NCBI GenBank assembly: GCA_963847595.1
Contig: CAWKAJ010000001.1
Coordinates: 620,001-684,000 of the forward strand
Length of the DNA: 64,000 bases
Direction: 5' to 3'
DNA from: JACWAE01 sp963847595
GTDB taxonomy: Bacteria; Chloroflexota; Dehalococcoidia; SZUA-161
This document shows, piece by piece, positions 52,201-59,179 of the stretch; position 1 is the stretch's first letter, and every line of letters begins with the position of its first letter. The notes under the pieces are model-generated. The model was not told where the DNA came from and searched no databases. It saw only the letters and a list, made by a program, of their open reading frames with translations. The position numbers and the translations under genes are program-made.

Positions 52201-52777
52201 CCCCTCGCAGACCAACCATATCAAGGCCGGTGCAATTATCCTGAGCCTTGGAGATATGGACAAAGAGGCTTTCGCTGCAAACAATGCTATCCCAAAGAGA
52301 AGCCTGCTCAGCCGCATCCTTACTCAAAAAAGGTGGCCATGTGGCACGACAGATATAGGCTCCGCCTTATTCAGGGAGTTCACCATAAAAGAGACAGCAG
52401 GCATATTCATAGTATCCTCAGATGAGGCAGAGCCACCAGAGGAACAGGTCATCAAGGGAATGGCGGCAGCAACCAGGGCCGCGGCTTATCTGGCACAGGG
52501 CAGTTTAAGCCCACGGGCAACTGCCATCACTATAGATAGCAAACTGTGTCGAGGCTGCGGCGATTGCGCCGTTATATGTCCCTATATAGAGATAGAAATA
52601 GAGAGCGGTGGCACATCCTGTGCTCATGTCGACCAAGCGCTGTGCCTGGGCTGCGGGGCATGCATCGCCCGCTGCCCTACCGGAGCGATAGCCCAGGCTG
52701 TCCAGAGCGACAAACAGATAACGTCCACACTCGAAGCTTTACTGGGGACAACTTATAGCGCGAGTAGCGCCAGATGA
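49280..52777 (+). CDS. 1165-residue fused iron-sulfur flavoprotein: HdrA-like plus GltD/NfnB-like
   Basis: Domains in order: a degenerate Rossmann start (about 1-90); a [4Fe-4S] motif CTSCGRCGEAC (100-110); a GltD-type N-domain with CRAACPLGIKAQGF and VCTHPCESSCKRG; FAD site VAIIGSGPAGLTAAWELA (about 243); NAD(P)H site IVVIGGGNSAVDSAR (about 374); MPGIFAGGDCIMGPNNVVEA (about 515); a Cys cluster CLNCALCSECLECEEAC (about 615); an HdrA-like part with VLCSCGGSISSVIDFEQV (about 742); a second degenerate Rossmann (about 892); and a C-terminal 2x[4Fe-4S] (CRGCGDCAVIC, CLGCGACIARC). It looks able to join NAD(P)H, ferredoxin and Hdr partners, as in electron bifurcation. That role is inference. Confidence 0.85.
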   Translation: MARSVAVIGSDAGAAQAALSLAEMGVEVALVTSATSLGLDSSVPSASSQDMLHIWPLLLRAASHPLVTLHTNSRVEAIRGKQGQFTIRAIRQPRYVREDLCTSCGRCGEACSVKVHSLLEGQKVTHSAIHAPFLGAKAIPSAYYIEKNGVAPCRAACPLGIKAQGFISLLSKGKADEALSLINEAAPLAGILGRVCTHPCESSCKRGEVDNPVYIQALHRYAADNASGIKYSRKAPAGSLKEKVAIIGSGPAGLTAAWELARRGYVPTIFESHAVAGGMLATGIPRFRLPREVREREVEAIKELGVDIKTGITVGRDVTLSDLKAREYKAFFIAIGGQRNNRLNIPGEDLDGVVDGISLLFALNQKVGVSVGSNIVVIGGGNSAVDSARTAKRGGKGTVRIIYRRTAGEMTAVKEDIEEAIKEGVTIEYLIAPVEILGEGSKVTGIRCQRMRLGDVGADGRRKPEPIPGSEFVIEADQVVAAIGQRPDTSLLNIKGLEVVSEDATVKVDPLTLETNMPGIFAGGDCIMGPNNVVEAVAAGLRAAESIDRYLRGHDLKKDRSMEKPRAAEVDVKEREASRHKRAHMPTIHHSKRMGSFEETSLGLPGDAAEREAGRCLNCALCSECLECEEACKLGAVLHKDDVESIEIGAEVVIDFTHDGSGGTTARRLSKPGVYSVKASDNSNLGGRLAQASAIAMEAAAALKRGEEVYQAEPDTTGGLDAQPERHTTEARVVSSERGRIGLVLCSCGGSISSVIDFEQVLREMELLPNIYSVLEVPQACSEEGAQQIAGKAAESKLGQVVLAACRCCNLEQICFSCTDRRVRCQHHLNETLFSSYGIPVEFVNIREQCAWVHKDDPAGATLKAIEIILAGVARAKGLTPATKEERHMESSVLILGAELCSLAAASALASQGYSVALVSGPETEKAAKNRSKYEDMRSSLMQQLEAQAIRIMNWPQGLELQGVAGDFEAVLRYPSQTNHIKAGAIILSLGDMDKEAFAANNAIPKRSLLSRILTQKRWPCGTTDIGSALFREFTIKETAGIFIVSSDEAEPPEEQVIKGMAAATRAAAYLAQGSLSPRATAITIDSKLCRGCGDCAVICPYIEIEIESGGTSCAHVDQALCLGCGACIARCPTGAIAQAVQSDKQITSTLEALLGTTYSASSAR

Positions 52778-53181
52778 ACAATGCGATAAGAAATGTGGTG
52801 GTTTTCGCCTGCAACTGGGATGGCCTTAGCTGCGTCGAGGCAGCAGCCCAGAAGAGACTAAGCTACCCTGCATCTGTAAAGGTGGTCAGAGTAAGCTGCC
52901 TCTCCAGGGTCCATTCAGGCCTGATACTCAAGGCTTTTGAGCTGGGCGCAGATGGAGTGATGCTCCTGGGGTGCAACCCCGGCAACTGCCATTTCGAAAT
53001 CGACGCTGGCCTTATCGAGCGGGAATACGAGAAGACAAGGAATATACTGGGACTGCTGGGATTGCGAGAGGAGAGATTGGCTCTAATGCGTCTGCCGGGC
53101 GGCGATGGCCCGGGCTTTGTGAAACAGGTGACTGATTTCATCGCAGGCATCGAGCAGGCGGAGCCTGCCACTTCGCGATAA
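52774..53181 (+). CDS. MvhD-like [2Fe-2S] protein (hydrogenase/Hdr delta subunit family)
   Basis: 135 residues, overlapping the previous gene by ATGA. MvhD proteins pass electrons to HdrA. Family marks are visible: FACNWDGLSCVEAA, VRVSCLSRVHSGLILKAFELGADGV and LLGCNPGNCHF. No hydrogenase large or small subunit is in the window, so the electron donor must be something else, for example the NAD(P)H-binding part of the protein upstream. Confidence 0.92.
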   Translation: MNNAIRNVVVFACNWDGLSCVEAAAQKRLSYPASVKVVRVSCLSRVHSGLILKAFELGADGVMLLGCNPGNCHFEIDAGLIEREYEKTRNILGLLGLREERLALMRLPGGDGPGFVKQVTDFIAGIEQAEPATSR

Positions 53182-53199
53182 AGGGGATAGGACTTCAAG

Positions 53200-54336
53200 A
53201 TGCAGAATATAGAGCGAGAGATAAGAGAGACCAGCATACGCCTCTGCCTTGACTGCGGCAAGTGCACGGTAGTATGCCCGGTTGCCCAGTACGACCCGGC
53301 GTTTAACCCCCGCCTCATAGCCCAGAGAAGGCTGTCACAGAACAGCCAGGGGTCGCGCGACGAGACAATCTGGTCATGTCTGAGCTGCTATATGTGTGTG
53401 GAGCGCTGCAATTACCATGTTAAGTTCCCCAAGTTCATCCAGTCTTTGAGAGCCGAATCGCTTGCAGAAGGGGCTCAGATACAGTGCAGCCATGGCGAGG
53501 CACTCCAAACAATGATGCGTCTGATGGCGCGAGAAGACTTGCAGCAGAAGCGTCTGGGCTGGCTGCCAGAGGATGTCAGTCTCTCACCACAAAGCGACAC
53601 GCTGTTTTTCGTAGGCTGTGCCCCTTACTTCGACGTTCTGTTCAGCGACCTGGGCGTGAATACTTTGGAGGGAGTAAAAGGGGCGCTTAAGCTGCTGGAC
53701 CGTGCTCAGATACCGTTCAATATCATTGCCGATGAACGCTGCTGCGGGCGAGACCTGCTCCTTCAGGGAGACAGAAAAGGGTTCGCGGCGCTGGCAAAGG
53801 CAAATATGGAGCAGTTCGCCCGCCACGGTATAAAAAGGATAATCACTAACTGCCCTGAGTGCTATTATACGCTGAAGGTAGACTACCCCAACATGCTCGG
53901 AGGCACCGGCATCGAGGTAGTGCACCTGTCTCAGGTGATAGCGCCGTTGGTACAGAGCGGCAAGCTATCTTTGGGCAAGCTGGAGAAAAGGGTCACTTAT
54001 CAAGACCCCTGCACCTTAGGCAGATGTTCCAGGATATTTGATGAGCCTCGCCAAATCCTGGGTGCTGTGGCAGGCTTAAAACTGGTGGAGATGGAACAGA
54101 ACCGGGAGAAGGCGCTGTGCTGCGGGGCAACCTCATGGCTGCAATGCGGTGCGGTAAACAGGCAGATACAGGAGCAGCGCTTCACTCAAGCAGAGGCTTG
54201 CGGGGCAGAGATACTGGTAACTGCCTGCCCCAAGTGCCAGATACATTTGAGGTGCGCCCAGAAAAGCAGCGATGGCAAGGATGCCGGGGTTGAAATCCAG
54301 GACCTGGCGAGCCTGGCAGCATACTCCCTGGAGTAG
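53200..54336 (+). CDS. HdrBC/HdrD-like protein (4Fe-4S plus two CCG domains)
   Basis: 378 residues. The N-terminal part is HdrC-like with CLDCGKCTVVCPV (about 17) and CLSCYMCVERCNY (about 60). The rest is HdrB-like with two CCG-type motifs: ERCCGRD...NCPECYYTL and ALCCGATSW...ACPKCQIHL. In methanogens such a fusion (HdrD) binds the cluster that reduces a heterodisulfide; in bacteria the same fold works on other disulfides or thiols. Both Cys-rich motifs are complete. It lies between MvhD and HdrA, completing an HdrABC-like set. Confidence 0.92.
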   Translation: MQNIEREIRETSIRLCLDCGKCTVVCPVAQYDPAFNPRLIAQRRLSQNSQGSRDETIWSCLSCYMCVERCNYHVKFPKFIQSLRAESLAEGAQIQCSHGEALQTMMRLMAREDLQQKRLGWLPEDVSLSPQSDTLFFVGCAPYFDVLFSDLGVNTLEGVKGALKLLDRAQIPFNIIADERCCGRDLLLQGDRKGFAALAKANMEQFARHGIKRIITNCPECYYTLKVDYPNMLGGTGIEVVHLSQVIAPLVQSGKLSLGKLEKRVTYQDPCTLGRCSRIFDEPRQILGAVAGLKLVEMEQNREKALCCGATSWLQCGAVNRQIQEQRFTQAEACGAEILVTACPKCQIHLRCAQKSSDGKDAGVEIQDLASLAAYSLE

Positions 54337-54348
54337 GAGGTGAGTCGG

Positions 54349-56802
54349 TTGGCTGAAGAGGAAGTAAGAATAGGCGTATTTGTCTGCGACTGCGGACTTA
54401 ATATAGCAGGATCGGTGGATACCGAGGAGGTACGGCGGTTTGCGGAGAAGCTCCCCGGCGTAGTAGTCTCGGTGCGAAATCGCTACACCTGCGCCGACCC
54501 GGGACAACAGGAGATTAAGAAACACATCAAGGAACACAAGCTAAACCGTGTGGTAGTAGCCTCCTGCACGCCAAGATTACATGAGATCACCTTCCGCAAC
54601 TGCATCGCAGAGGCCGGACTCAACCCCTACGTTCTGGAGATGGCAAGCATCAGGGAGCACGCCAGCTGGGTACATTTGCACGACCGCGATGCGGCCACCG
54701 AGAAAGCAAAGGACATCGTAAAAATAGCAGTGGCCCGGGCCCGTCTCCTCTCGCCGCAACATGAGTTGGAGATACCTATCACTAATGCTGCTCTGGTGAT
54801 CGGGGGCGGCGTTGCTGGAATACAGACAGCCCTCGACTTAGCCGATGCCGGGCATCAGGTCTATCTTGTGGAAGAGCAGCCCTCGATAGGGGGCATAATG
54901 GCGCAACTGGATAAGACATTCCCCACCATGGACTGCTCCATATGCGTTCTAGGGCCTAAGATGATGGACGTGGGCCGTCACCCCCGCATCAAACTCATGG
55001 CCAACAGCACGATCGAAGAGGTATCAGGCTATGTGGGTAACTTCAAGGTGCGTGTGCGCAAGAGGGCCCGCTTCATGGACGAGACTCTGTGTTCAGCGTG
55101 TGGCAAGTGCGCTGAAGTCTGCCCCGTAGTTATGCCCGACGAGTTCCAGCAGGGATTCTCCTCGCGCAAGGCCGCATATATCCCATTCCCACAGGCTGTG
55201 CCTTCGGCCTATCTCATCGACATGGAGCATTGTCTGGGGAATAACCCTGTGGCCTGCGCCAAGTGTCTGGACGCCTGCGATAAGCATTGCATAGACATGC
55301 ACATGCAGGACAAAATCGTCGACCTCCAGGTAGGTACGATAATAGTGGCTACAGGGATGGGTATATATGACCCTACCCCGCTGGATGAGTATGGCTACAC
55401 CAGATTCGAGAATGTCATCACCAGCATAGAGTTCGAAAGGCTGATATGCGGAGGCGGGCCTACCGACGGTCACCTGGTACGTCCCTCCGACCGTCAGACA
55501 CCAAAGCGCATCGGCTTCATACAGTGCGTGGGGTCGCGAACGAAGAACCGCGGCAACCCCTACTGCTCCAACGTATGCTGCATGAACACGATAAAGGACA
55601 GCCTGCTCATCAAAGAGCATTATCCGGATGCCGAGATATACGTGTTCTACATGGACATACGCGCTTTCGGCAAAGGCTTCGAGGACCTTTTCCGGCGTTC
55701 CAAGGAAATAGGCGTCCACTATATCCGCGGCATACCCGGCGAGATAACAGAAGACCCAGTCACACGAAACCTCCGTCTCAAGGTGGAGAATACCACCTCG
55801 GCCCGGATAGAAAAGTACGACCTTGATATGGTGATTTTATCGGTGGGACTGGAGCCCAGGGGCCACCTGAAGCGGCTCACCAATATCCTGAACCTTTCCC
55901 AGACCAGCGACGGCTTCGTAATGGAGGCACATCCCAAGCTAAGGCCGGTGGATGCACCCACGCCGGGCATCTTCTTCGCCGGCTGCGTGGAAGCGCCCAA
56001 GGACATCAAGGACAGCGTAACTCAGGCAGGGGCAGCAGCAGCCAGAAGCTCCATCATTCTGAATGCAGGCAAACTCACGAGCGAGGCTATCAAGGCAATA
56101 GTAGACCAGACAAAATGCACCTCTTGCGGCGTCTGCGCCAAGGTCTGCCCCTATGGGGCAATAAAGGTGGATGTCAAAGCCAAAACAGGGGCGAAGATAA
56201 CTGCTGCGGCATGCGCCGGCTGCGGCGCCTGCGCCGCAGAGTGCCGCTTCGATGCCATCGCCATGCAGCACTTCAGCGATGCCCAGATTATGGCGCAGAT
56301 AGATGCCGCCCTGGAGGCAGAGCCCGAGAAGAAAATTATCAGCTTCCTTTGCAACTGGTGCAGCTACGCAGGTGGCGACCTGGCCGGGGTATCGAGACTG
56401 CAATATCCGCCAAATAACCGCTTCATCCGCACCATGTGCAGCGGACGGGTGGCCGAGAAGTTCATCCTCCACGCCTTCGAGAAAGGCGCTCCTCTGGTAT
56501 TGGTCTCGGGCTGCCATATCAACGACTGCCATTATATCAACGCCAATCACTGGACCAAGCGCCGCGTCGAGAGGCTGTGGGGGCGGATGGAGAAGCTGGG
56601 AATACGTCCGGAGAGGCTGCAACTGGAATGGATCAGCGCTGCCGAGGGCCCGAGGTTCGCCCAGATTATGCGCCAACTGGAGGAGATGCGGCAGAAGGTC
56701 ACTCCAGAGGAGATAGAGCACACCAAAAAGGTGCTCAAAGAGCAGAGGCTATCCAAGAAAAAAGAGGAACAGAAGGACAGGGTCCCAGAACCGTATATCT
56801 GA
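54349..56802 (+). CDS. HdrA fused to MvhD
   Basis: 817 residues from TTG 54349, placed seven bases after AGGAGGT; a GTG at 54340 overlaps that site. Order: an N-domain (VRIGVFVCDCGLNIAGSV); FAD site VIGGGVAGIQTALDLAD (about 150) with the HdrA mark TFPTMDCSICVLGP (about 190); cluster CSACGKCAEVCP (about 247); CLGNNPVACAKCLDAC; 2x[4Fe-4S] CTSCGVCAKVC (590) and CAGCGACAAEC (621); and a C-terminal MvhD domain (about 662-790: FLCNWCSYAGGDLAG, LVSGCHINDCHY). HdrA is the flavin-bifurcating subunit. A second, separate MvhD is encoded at 52774, so two electron entries are possible. Confidence 0.94.
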   Translation: MAEEEVRIGVFVCDCGLNIAGSVDTEEVRRFAEKLPGVVVSVRNRYTCADPGQQEIKKHIKEHKLNRVVVASCTPRLHEITFRNCIAEAGLNPYVLEMASIREHASWVHLHDRDAATEKAKDIVKIAVARARLLSPQHELEIPITNAALVIGGGVAGIQTALDLADAGHQVYLVEEQPSIGGIMAQLDKTFPTMDCSICVLGPKMMDVGRHPRIKLMANSTIEEVSGYVGNFKVRVRKRARFMDETLCSACGKCAEVCPVVMPDEFQQGFSSRKAAYIPFPQAVPSAYLIDMEHCLGNNPVACAKCLDACDKHCIDMHMQDKIVDLQVGTIIVATGMGIYDPTPLDEYGYTRFENVITSIEFERLICGGGPTDGHLVRPSDRQTPKRIGFIQCVGSRTKNRGNPYCSNVCCMNTIKDSLLIKEHYPDAEIYVFYMDIRAFGKGFEDLFRRSKEIGVHYIRGIPGEITEDPVTRNLRLKVENTTSARIEKYDLDMVILSVGLEPRGHLKRLTNILNLSQTSDGFVMEAHPKLRPVDAPTPGIFFAGCVEAPKDIKDSVTQAGAAAARSSIILNAGKLTSEAIKAIVDQTKCTSCGVCAKVCPYGAIKVDVKAKTGAKITAAACAGCGACAAECRFDAIAMQHFSDAQIMAQIDAALEAEPEKKIISFLCNWCSYAGGDLAGVSRLQYPPNNRFIRTMCSGRVAEKFILHAFEKGAPLVLVSGCHINDCHYINANHWTKRRVERLWGRMEKLGIRPERLQLEWISAAEGPRFAQIMRQLEEMRQKVTPEEIEHTKKVLKEQRLSKKKEEQKDRVPEPYI

Positions 56803-56829
56803 GCGTAGAGCACAGCCTGGTTATAAAAA

Positions 56830-56857
56830 GTAGGGGCACGGTGCACCGTGCCCCTAC
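56830..56857. terminator. GTAGGGGC palindrome, copy 10, between convergent genes
   Basis: GTAGGGGCACGGTG and its exact complement form a perfect 28-base palindrome with no loop, the longest of the GTAGGGGC family. It sits between the convergent HdrA and UspA genes and could end transcription from both sides. There is no long U-run. Confidence 0.7.
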
Positions 56858-56878
56858 AAGTTAAATACGAACCTTAAA

Positions 56879-57352
56879 TTAAAACCCGTTTACGCATCCC
56901 GGGACTTTAACCAGTAATACCGGCACGCAGCTAGAGCGTAAGACCCTGTCAGCCACACTTCCATACGCCCATCTGCTGACCCCTGCACGGCCATGGCTGG
57001 CCATGATTATTAGGTCGACCTTGTTTTTAGTAGCGTAATTTACAATCTCCTCTGCTGGCTTACCGAGGCAGGACTCTGTCTTCACGTTGAACCCTCGATC
57101 CCGCAACTGCTTCTCTATGTCTCCCAGATAGATATTGCACTGTTGCTGTGCATTGGTCGTCATCCGCCCTACATGTTTCTCCCAGCTTTTGTCCTTGCCC
57201 TCCGGATAGTCGGCAAGAATGCTCGGAGCTTCGCAGACACGAAGCAAAACGATCTCAACTACACTACAACCTCTGGCAATCGTCTCGACATGCGGGAGAA
57301 CAGACTCGGCTAGCTCCGAACCATCCAATGGAACAAGTATTTTCTCGTACAT
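56879..57352 (-). CDS. Universal stress protein, UspA family
   Basis: 157 residues. Typical opening MYEKILVPLDGSELAESVLPH and the ATP-binding signature MASHGRAGVSRWAYGSVAD with CVPVLLVK after it. Proteins with this signature bind ATP and support survival under stress or growth arrest. It is the last gene of a minus-strand run and follows the DUF488 gene by 15 bases. Confidence 0.93.
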   Translation of the reverse strand: MYEKILVPLDGSELAESVLPHVETIARGCSVVEIVLLRVCEAPSILADYPEGKDKSWEKHVGRMTTNAQQQCNIYLGDIEKQLRDRGFNVKTESCLGKPAEEIVNYATKNKVDLIIMASHGRAGVSRWAYGSVADRVLRSSCVPVLLVKVPGCVNGF

Positions 57353-57367
57353 TTTCTCTGCCCTCTA

Positions 57368-57730
57368 TTATGGCTTCTTCCCGATGTTAGCAATAAGTTC
57401 TTCAAGCACCCTGGCGTTGTTGTGCTCGGTATCTTTTGCTGCGTACACAAGAGTAACATTGCCATTCACAGCCAATTTGGCAATTCGCTTCAGGAGCGCC
57501 GCTTTTGAGGGTTCAGATAGCTCTCCAGTGTATTTTCGCTTAAACTCGGGCCACTTCTCAGGGTCGTGGGCAAACCATTTGCGCAACTCATCGCTGGGAG
57601 CCACATCCTTCATCCACTCATCGATACCTGCATCGGCTGAACGCAGCCCGCGGGGCCACAGCCGGTCAACCAGTATCCTTACGCCATCGCCGGCCTCTTT
57701 GCTTTCGTACGCTCTTTTTACCCTTAACAT
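57368..57730 (-). CDS. DUF488 family protein (YeaO-like)
   Basis: 120 residues with the family marks VRILVDRLWPRGL near residue 17, WMKDVAPSDELRKWFAHDPEKW and VTLVYAAKDTEHNNARVL. DUF488 proteins are small, soluble and widespread; no reaction is established. GAGGGGTAG serves as ribosome site. It is probably co-transcribed with the universal stress gene. Confidence 0.9.
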   Translation of the reverse strand: MLRVKRAYESKEAGDGVRILVDRLWPRGLRSADAGIDEWMKDVAPSDELRKWFAHDPEKWPEFKRKYTGELSEPSKAALLKRIAKLAVNGNVTLVYAAKDTEHNNARVLEELIANIGKKP

Positions 57731-57832
57731 TTATGGGCTACCCCTCGGAGCTATGATAGCAAAATAGAGGTTAAAAAACCATAAAGCAGGCTGGCAAAAG
57801 CTTAAAAAGTTGTGACATTTTGCAGCCTACCT

Positions 57833-58558
57833 TTAAGCCTTCCTGTCGCCCTTGATTCCGATGATTACCTCTTTGAGCGGGGTATCCTTGCAGCTTAAGC
57901 GCATCGCCTGCTTCGCCATATGCGTCAGCCCGGAGCAGCATGGCACCTCCATATGCACAACTGTCAGGCTCTTCACATCGGAACGGCGCAGGATTTCGGT
58001 CAGCTTGCTCAGATGGGCCTGAAAATCATCCAGCTTGGGGCAGGCCACCAATAAGGCATGCCCATTAAGGAGGTCATGGTGGAAACCGGCGTAAGCGAAG
58101 GGGACGCAGTCTGCAGTCAGCACCAGGTCGGCTCCTTGAAGGAAGGGCGCTCCCGGCGGCACCAGGGTAAGCTGCACCGGCCAGTGCCGCAGCATCGAGT
58201 GCTGGCATACCGCCTCCTCCGGGGCGGCCTCGGCTATCTCATGCCTGGCGAACTGAGTAACCGTGGCCCCGGAGCAGCCACAGGGAAGCTCGTCTTTAGT
58301 GTGCTCTTGTTCATGCAGATGGTGCTTCGCCTCCTCTTCACTGAATCCCTCCGCTTCCCTTTCCTCGATGGTGATAGCCCCTTGAGGGCATTCGCCGAGA
58401 CAAGCGCCCAGTCCATCGCAATACTTATCGCTGACAAGTCTAGCTTTGCCATCAATAATCTTGAGTGCCCCCTCGGCGCAGGCCGGGACGCAAGAGCCAC
58501 AGCCGTTGCACTTATCCTCGTCTATTTTGACTACCTTTCTCAAAATTCTAGTCGCCAT
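57833..58558 (-). CDS. 4Fe-4S ferredoxin-domain protein of unknown function
   Basis: 241 residues from ATG 58558 (GAGGGGGTGC upstream). An N-terminal 2x[4Fe-4S] ferredoxin (CNGCGSCVPAC, CDGLGACLGEC) is followed by a linker with ELPCGCSG and a C-terminal domain with LTADCVPFAYAGFHHDL, LLVACPKLDD and MEVPCCSGLTHMAKQAM. The second half is a conserved but uncharacterised Cys-containing domain. It lies in a run with two small proteins that begin after an FNR-like operator, so a role in redox or anaerobic adaptation is plausible. Confidence 0.85.
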   Translation of the reverse strand: MATRILRKVVKIDEDKCNGCGSCVPACAEGALKIIDGKARLVSDKYCDGLGACLGECPQGAITIEEREAEGFSEEEAKHHLHEQEHTKDELPCGCSGATVTQFARHEIAEAAPEEAVCQHSMLRHWPVQLTLVPPGAPFLQGADLVLTADCVPFAYAGFHHDLLNGHALLVACPKLDDFQAHLSKLTEILRRSDVKSLTVVHMEVPCCSGLTHMAKQAMRLSCKDTPLKEVIIGIKGDRKA

Positions 58559-58598
58559 TTCGCACCCCCTCAATCCCTAGTTCCATAACCTTACGAGG

Positions 58599-58805
58599 TT
58601 ACGGAAAACAGCCCAACTGGCAGCCCGAAATCTTGATATTCAGCCTGTTCGCCCTATCGCCGACCTGCCTGGGGCTGACCTTGAGCTTCTTAGCTATCCG
58701 GAACGCTACAGCACAAGGAAGCTTGCCATTGACCAGAGAGGCGCGCATTTCCTCTTCCAGCGTCCTGCCCATGTCGCCTTGAGAACTGCCCGTTGAGCCA
58801 GCCAT
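58599..58805 (-). CDS. Small HTH-like protein ending in CQLGCFP
   Basis: 68 residues. The middle looks like a helix-turn-helix (LPCAVAFRIAKKLKVSPRQV followed by GDRANRLNIKI) and the protein ends ISGCQLGCFP, a Cys pair that could bind a metal or cluster. I do not recognise a named family. It sits between the zinc-ribbon protein (12 bases) and the ferredoxin (40 bases) and shares their transcript. A small redox-sensing regulator is possible but unproven. Confidence 0.65.
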   Translation of the reverse strand: MAGSTGSSQGDMGRTLEEEMRASLVNGKLPCAVAFRIAKKLKVSPRQVGDRANRLNIKISGCQLGCFP

Positions 58806-58817
58806 AAGCTTACCTCC

Positions 58818-59060
58818 TTATTTTTCGGATTGCTCGCAGCCCTTAACCTGCTTCCATCTCTCCTCACCCAGACACTGCCGGGCTGAGGCACACCAATCTA
58901 TACATGAGGGCAATTTTTCTTTGTAAATCCACTCGCCGCACTCATGGCACTTCACCCTGGTCTCATTTGAGAAAATCTCCTCCTCGGCGCCGCAGTTGGG
59001 GCACTTGTAGAGTTCTACTCTCAACCATCTGAAGTCTTGGCCTGGACATCTGCCCGTCAT
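58818..59060 (-). CDS. Zinc-ribbon / rubredoxin-like small protein
   Basis: 80 residues from ATG 59060, where GGAGGAGGTG stands at the right distance; a longer frame to 59096 runs through that site. Two Cys pairs, CPNCG and CHECG, about 15 residues apart make a zinc-ribbon. A second group (CIDWCASARQC) follows. It is the first gene after the FNR-like operator and promoter at 59112-59154. Confidence 0.8.
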   Translation of the reverse strand: MTGRCPGQDFRWLRVELYKCPNCGAEEEIFSNETRVKCHECGEWIYKEKLPSCIDWCASARQCLGEERWKQVKGCEQSEK

Positions 59061-59111
59061 CTCAACACCTCCTCCATCGGCATCCGCCGATATCATTCAC
59101 CTTGCAAGACC

Positions 59112-59154
59112 ATGATAAAGCCAAGTGAGAAGACATACTATGATTTAAATCATA
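59112..59154 (-). promoter_or_regulatory. FNR-like operator and class II promoter
   Basis: The 16-base perfect palindrome TATGATTTAAATCATA (59139-59154) holds TGAT-N4-ATCA, the core of the FNR box. On the minus strand a TATCAT -10 element (59112-59117) follows such that the palindrome centre lies about 41.5 bases before the expected start near 59105. That is the standard place for activation by Crp/Fnr proteins. The likely regulator is encoded immediately downstream at 59180. Confidence 0.7.
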
Positions 59155-59179
59155 TAGAGGAGGAGATTTTGACAAAGGG

